33,101 nt of DNA from Clostridiaceae bacterium JG1575 (GTDB taxonomy: Bacteria > Bacillota > Clostridia > Clostridiales > Clostridiaceae): the NCBI GenBank assembly GCA_002838815.1, contig LQGW01000044.1, positions 1 to 33,101 of the forward strand, read 5' to 3'. How positions within the stretch are numbered: position 1 is the first letter of the stretch; each line of letters starts with the position of its first letter. This document shows, piece after piece, positions 30,047 through 33,101 of the stretch. The notes below the pieces were generated by a model, which saw nothing but the letters and a program-made list of their open reading frames with translations, ran no database searches and was not told the origin of the DNA. A program made the translations under genes and the position numbers.

Positions 30047-30427
30047 TCAGCGGTTGAGGCGTTTCATAAAACGTTCAACCTCGACGATGGCGCGGACATG
30101 TCGTCCCAGCGCCACCAGATGCTCCCCGTCATGAGCCATGACGCTGAAATGGATCACTTGACCCTCTTGTTCCGTCACGGTACAGCTGCATCGGATGGTG
30201 GCCCCAAGGGCAGACGCTTTGAGATGTTCGATCTCAAATTCAACGCCCACACTGGTCGATCCCTCAGGGATCCAGGAAGCAATCGCCCCTTGGCAGGTAT
30301 TTTCCATAAAAGCCACGAGTGCCGGAGTGCCAAGCACCTCTAAGCTGCCTGAGCCCAGCGCCTTGGCGCTGTGCGCCGGCGTGACTTCATATAAGGATTC
30401 AAAGGTCTTCGTCGGATCCAAATTCAT
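30047..30427 (-). CDS. FlK-family hotdog thioesterase
   Basis: 126 aa from ATG 30427, chosen because AAGGAGG lies 9 nt upstream; the longer frame to 30535 has no such site. The protein resembles the fluoroacetyl-CoA thioesterase FlK family: Thr34 ([13 protein letters not shown]), Glu42 and His68 ([10 protein letters not shown]) have the same spacing (8 and 26 residues) as FlK Thr42/Glu50/His76. It would hydrolyse a small acyl-CoA. Fluoroacetate resistance is unlikely as a native role in an anaerobe, and the substrate is unknown. It lies 65 bp upstream of fhs in the same direction, probably co-transcribed. Confidence 0.82.
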   Translation of the reverse strand: MNLDPTKTFESLYEVTPAHSAKALGSGSLEVLGTPALVAFMENTCQGAIASWIPEGSTSVGVEFEIEHLKASALGATIRCSCTVTEQEGQVIHFSVMAHDGEHLVALGRHVRAIVEVERFMKRLNR

Positions 30428-30576
30428 CCCCTGTTCCTCCTTGGTATCGAAAAAGGCAAAAATATCCTCCTTGCCCCATTTTAGTGCTACCTTCAGTGTA
30501 CCCAACCCCTGGCGGGAAATAAAGCATAAAAGCAAATCGGCGGCTTAAATTCAAGGTCTATTAACATTTCTTGAAC

Positions 30577-30590
30577 AACGGATGTCCGTT
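30577..30590. repeat. 14-bp palindrome upstream of the thioesterase
   Basis: AACGGA-TG-TCCGTT, perfect 6-bp arms, between the ftsH terminator and the thioesterase gene. It is a possible operator for the thioesterase-fhs unit. Confidence 0.35.
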
Positions 30591-30600
30591 CTAAGGGGAC

Positions 30601-30647
30601 AAAAAAATCCTGCGAAGCGCCCCTTTTCCGAGCGTTCGCAGGATTTT
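30601..30647 (-). terminator. Terminator of hpt-ftsH
   Basis: Minus-strand AAAATCCTGCGAA / TTCGCAGGATTTT, perfect 13-bp stem (30604-30616 / 30635-30647), exiting into seven T. It lies 29 bp after ftsH. Confidence 0.92.
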
Positions 30648-30675
30648 AATCCCAGCGGTGGGCAACGTCCTCCCC

Positions 30676-32619
30676 TTACGAAGGCGCCAGCAGCCCCCTG
30701 GCGTTTAAAAGAGCTTCCCGTTTTCTTTGGCTGTGATCATCCAAAACCTTTTGGTTGGCTCTTCGAGCTTCCACCTCATTTAAGGGCCCCTCCGGTAAAG
30801 TGCCTACGCTAAAGAGCGCTTCAAACTCATAGGCTTGCAGGGTTTCTTTTTCCAAGAGCGCCTGGGCCACCCGGTGGAGGATGGGCAAATGCGTCTTTAA
30901 GATGGCTTCTGCTTTTTGGTAGGCGGCATCCACAATATTCTTCACTTCTGCATCTATCATATCCCCCATAGCCTGAGAATAAGCCATCTGCCGGCCCATA
31001 TCCCGACCGAGGAACACCTCTTCGCCCTCGGCGAAGGACAAGTTGCCGATGATGTCGCTCATGCCATATTCCTTCACCATCGCCCGGGCAATTTTGCTGG
31101 CCCGGTCAATGTCGCTCTTGGCGCCGGTGGAAATATCATTCAAAATAAGCTTTTCCGCACAGCGACCGCCAAAGAGCACCGACAAGTCGTCCAATAGGGA
31201 GGTTTTGGACGTATAGCTCGTATCCTCCAAAGGAATGTGCATGGTGTACCCGCCGGCACCGCCTCGGGGAATAATGGAAATTTCCGTGACGGGGTCGATG
31301 GTCGGAAGGCTGCGAGCCACAATGGCGTGGCCGGCTTCGTGATAGGCGGTGAGGTATTTGCTTTCCTCGGTTTGGACCCTGGATTTTTTCTCAGGCCCCA
31401 GTTGAACCTTGGTACGGGCTTCTTCAAAATCCCGCATGGTGATGTAGCGCTTATCCTCCCGAGCCGCCAAAAGAGCCGCCTCGTTGGCGAGGTTTTGCAG
31501 CTCGGCCCCCGAAAAGCCGGTGGTGGTTTTGGCAATGACGGACAAATTCACATCATCCCCCAAGGGCTTGCTCTGAGTGTGAATTTTTAAGATTTCCTCA
31601 CGGCCTTTGGAGTCGGGCAGATCAATATGAATCTGCCGATCAAACCGACCGGGGCGCAAAAGCGCCGGATCCAATACGTCCGCCCGGTTGGTGGCGGCCA
31701 TGACTACGATGCCTTGGTTTTCTTCAAAGCCATCCATTTCCACCAGCAACTGGTTGAGGGTCTGCTCGCGCTCGTCATGGCCGCCGCCAAAGCCCGTCCC
31801 CCGCTGCCGACCCACGGCGTCGATCTCATCCAAAAAGACGATGCAAGGGGCGTGGGCCTTGGCTTCTTCAAAGAGATTGCGGACCCGGCTGGCGCCGACC
31901 CCCACAAACATCTCGACAAAATCAGAACCGGAAATGATGTAGAACGGCACGCCCGCTTCCCCCGCCACGGCCCGAGCTAAAAGGGTTTTCCCCGTACCCG
32001 GATAGCCTACCATCAAAAGCCCTTTGGGGATCTTCGCGCCGAGTTTTTGGTACTTTTCGGGATTCTTCAAAAAGTCCACGACTTCCATCAGCTCAAACTT
32101 TTCTTCTTCGGCTCCTGCGACATCACGAAAGGTGACGTCGTTTTTCTCAGGACTGACTAAGCGCGCCTTGGATTTGCCAAAATTCATGGCGGATTTGGGC
32201 CCTTGATTGTTGCTCCTTAGGATGAAGGTCACAAAAAACACCACCATCCCCAAGGTCAAGAGCAAGGAGAGGATCGGGAACAGATTGGATAAGATCCCGC
32301 CGGACTGTTGCGGCTCCGTCAACGTCACCTTGGCGGCAAGCGCCGGCGTCTTCTCGACCTTTTCTTGATAAGTCCCCTCCAGCATAATGCTGCGCACCTC
32401 TTTTTTATCCGCCGCCGTGACTCCTGTGAGGGTCACAAACTGGTTGGTGGGGAATGCCTTGGCCTGGGTAATGCTTCCGTCACTGACTCCTAAGAGAAAA
32501 TGATCGTAGCCGATGGAGCGGCTGGACCCTGGCAAAAGTGTAGCCAGAGCGATGATTCCCAGCAGCAAAAGGCTCATAATGGCCAAGCGCGAAAGCTGGA
32601 ACTGGGGTTTATTTTCCAT
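30676..32619 (-). CDS. ftsH: ATP-dependent zinc metalloprotease FtsH
   Basis: 647 aa from ATG 32619, which overlaps the hpt stop (TAATG) and has AGGAG 10 nt upstream. It is a membrane-bound hexameric AAA+ protease that degrades misfolded and regulatory proteins. Two membrane segments (about 11-29 and 110-133) flank a short external domain. The AAA module has Walker A GYPGTGKT (205-212; Tyr where Pro is usual), Walker B VFLDEID (261-267), the pore motif MFVGVGA (237-243) and [21 protein letters not shown]. The M41 protease site is HEAGH (427-431, His427/Glu428/His431), with a third-ligand Asp in [10 protein letters not shown]. The gene order hpt-ftsH is widely conserved in Bacillota. Confidence 0.97.
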   Translation of the reverse strand: MENKPQFQLSRLAIMSLLLLGIIALATLLPGSSRSIGYDHFLLGVSDGSITQAKAFPTNQFVTLTGVTAADKKEVRSIMLEGTYQEKVEKTPALAAKVTLTEPQQSGGILSNLFPILSLLLTLGMVVFFVTFILRSNNQGPKSAMNFGKSKARLVSPEKNDVTFRDVAGAEEEKFELMEVVDFLKNPEKYQKLGAKIPKGLLMVGYPGTGKTLLARAVAGEAGVPFYIISGSDFVEMFVGVGASRVRNLFEEAKAHAPCIVFLDEIDAVGRQRGTGFGGGHDEREQTLNQLLVEMDGFEENQGIVVMAATNRADVLDPALLRPGRFDRQIHIDLPDSKGREEILKIHTQSKPLGDDVNLSVIAKTTTGFSGAELQNLANEAALLAAREDKRYITMRDFEEARTKVQLGPEKKSRVQTEESKYLTAYHEAGHAIVARSLPTIDPVTEISIIPRGGAGGYTMHIPLEDTSYTSKTSLLDDLSVLFGGRCAEKLILNDISTGAKSDIDRASKIARAMVKEYGMSDIIGNLSFAEGEEVFLGRDMGRQMAYSQAMGDMIDAEVKNIVDAAYQKAEAILKTHLPILHRVAQALLEKETLQAYEFEALFSVGTLPEGPLNEVEARRANQKVLDDHSQRKREALLNARGLLAPS

Positions 32620-33074
32620 TAATTCGTACTCCTGTAAATCGCTTCCCGAAGGGTGGCCACATACGGCAGATTGCGATACTTTTCCGCATAGTCGATGCCG
32701 TACCCAATGATGAAGGCATCTGGGATTTGAAAGCCCACATACTTCACCGATAATTCCTTGGTGCGCCGCGCCGGCTTGTCCAAAAGGCACATGATTTCCA
32801 CGGACGCTGCGCCCCGACCCTTAAGATAGTCCATAAGGTAGGTGAGGGTATTGCCCGTATCAATAATGTCCTCCACCAACAGCACATGTTTTCCCACAAT
32901 GTCGGTGTCTAGATCTTTTAAAATCCGAACGACTCCGGAGGACTCTGTGGCCGCTCCATAGCTGGATACGGACATAAATTCAATTTCTAAAGGAATGGTG
33001 GTGCGGCGAGCCAAATCCGATAAAAACATAAAGCTGCCCTTGAGAATGCCCACCATCACGAGGATAAAGTCCAT
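32619..33074 (-). CDS. hpt: Hypoxanthine phosphoribosyltransferase, N-terminally short
   Basis: 151 aa from ATG 33074. It converts hypoxanthine or guanine plus PRPP to IMP or GMP (purine salvage). Motifs are [21 protein letters not shown] with [12 protein letters not shown], the PRPP loop [17 protein letters not shown], and [19 protein letters not shown]. Homologues are about 175-185 aa and carry some 30-45 residues before the VGILKG strand. Here an in-frame TGA lies nine codons upstream (33099-33101), and no ribosome binding site precedes the ATG. The gene is thus 5'-shortened, frameshifted or starts unusually; only 27 bases remain before the window edge. It is translationally coupled to ftsH. 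Confidence 0.85.
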   Translation of the reverse strand: MDFILVMVGILKGSFMFLSDLARRTTIPLEIEFMSVSSYGAATESSGVVRILKDLDTDIVGKHVLLVEDIIDTGNTLTYLMDYLKGRGAASVEIMCLLDKPARRTKELSVKYVGFQIPDAFIIGYGIDYAEKYRNLPYVATLREAIYRSTN

Positions 33075-33101
33075 ATAATTGTGTAAAAGTATAAAAGGTC
33101 A

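Overview
The window looks like a chromosomal stretch from an anaerobic, low-to-moderate GC Bacillota (Clostridia/Tissierellia-like). The signs are a trimeric NAD-linked [FeFe] hydrogenase, formate-tetrahydrofolate ligase, a glycine T-box, strong AGGAGG-type ribosome binding sites and TTGACA/TATAAT promoters. It reads as core genome: I see no insertion sequence, integrase, prophage or CRISPR array. Genus is not assignable from the sequence alone.

Layout, left to right. Positions 1-138 hold leftward tandem promoters and a boxA-like element, probably the leader of an rRNA operon lying off the left edge. 139-726 is a gene-poor stretch leading into a secreted flavin fumarate-reductase-like lipoprotein (727-2553), followed by a CitA/DcuS-type sensor kinase and its response regulator (2763-5044). 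Then come phosphofructokinase and a CtpE-like cation P-type ATPase (leftward), a RocB-like M20 peptidase (rightward), and a leftward unit tRNA-Asn / glycine T-box / glyS / murD (11025-14130). The hydABC hydrogenase operon runs leftward from 18257, divergent from a type III pantothenate kinase-like gene. An ATP-grasp ligase with a small membrane protein (leftward), cysS (rightward), and an unknown membrane protein (leftward, TTG start) follow. A 630-bp gap (24164-24793) contains a candidate structured non-coding RNA. The right end is leftward: greA-lysS, dusB, a FlK-type thioesterase with fhs, and hpt-ftsH.

Physiology. Two redox outlets are visible: a surface flavin reductase for an external organic acceptor, paired with a dicarboxylate-type sensor system, and a probably electron-bifurcating hydrogenase using NAD(H) and ferredoxin. 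Both have an 18-bp Rex-box-like sequence upstream, suggesting shared NADH/NAD+ control. The glycine T-box probably controls a cell-wall ligase (murD) as well as glyS because their frames overlap.

The most interesting items are the unassigned ~250-nt RNA at about 24279-24527 (promoter, long end-closing helix, inner hairpins, terminator), the altered substrate pocket of the flavin reductase (His to Asn at residue 293), the paired Rex-like sites, the tRNA-Asn/T-box/glyS/murD arrangement, a HydB without its usual N-terminal [2Fe-2S] domain, and an hpt that lacks its N-terminal part. None of the well-known genes alone is a new system.
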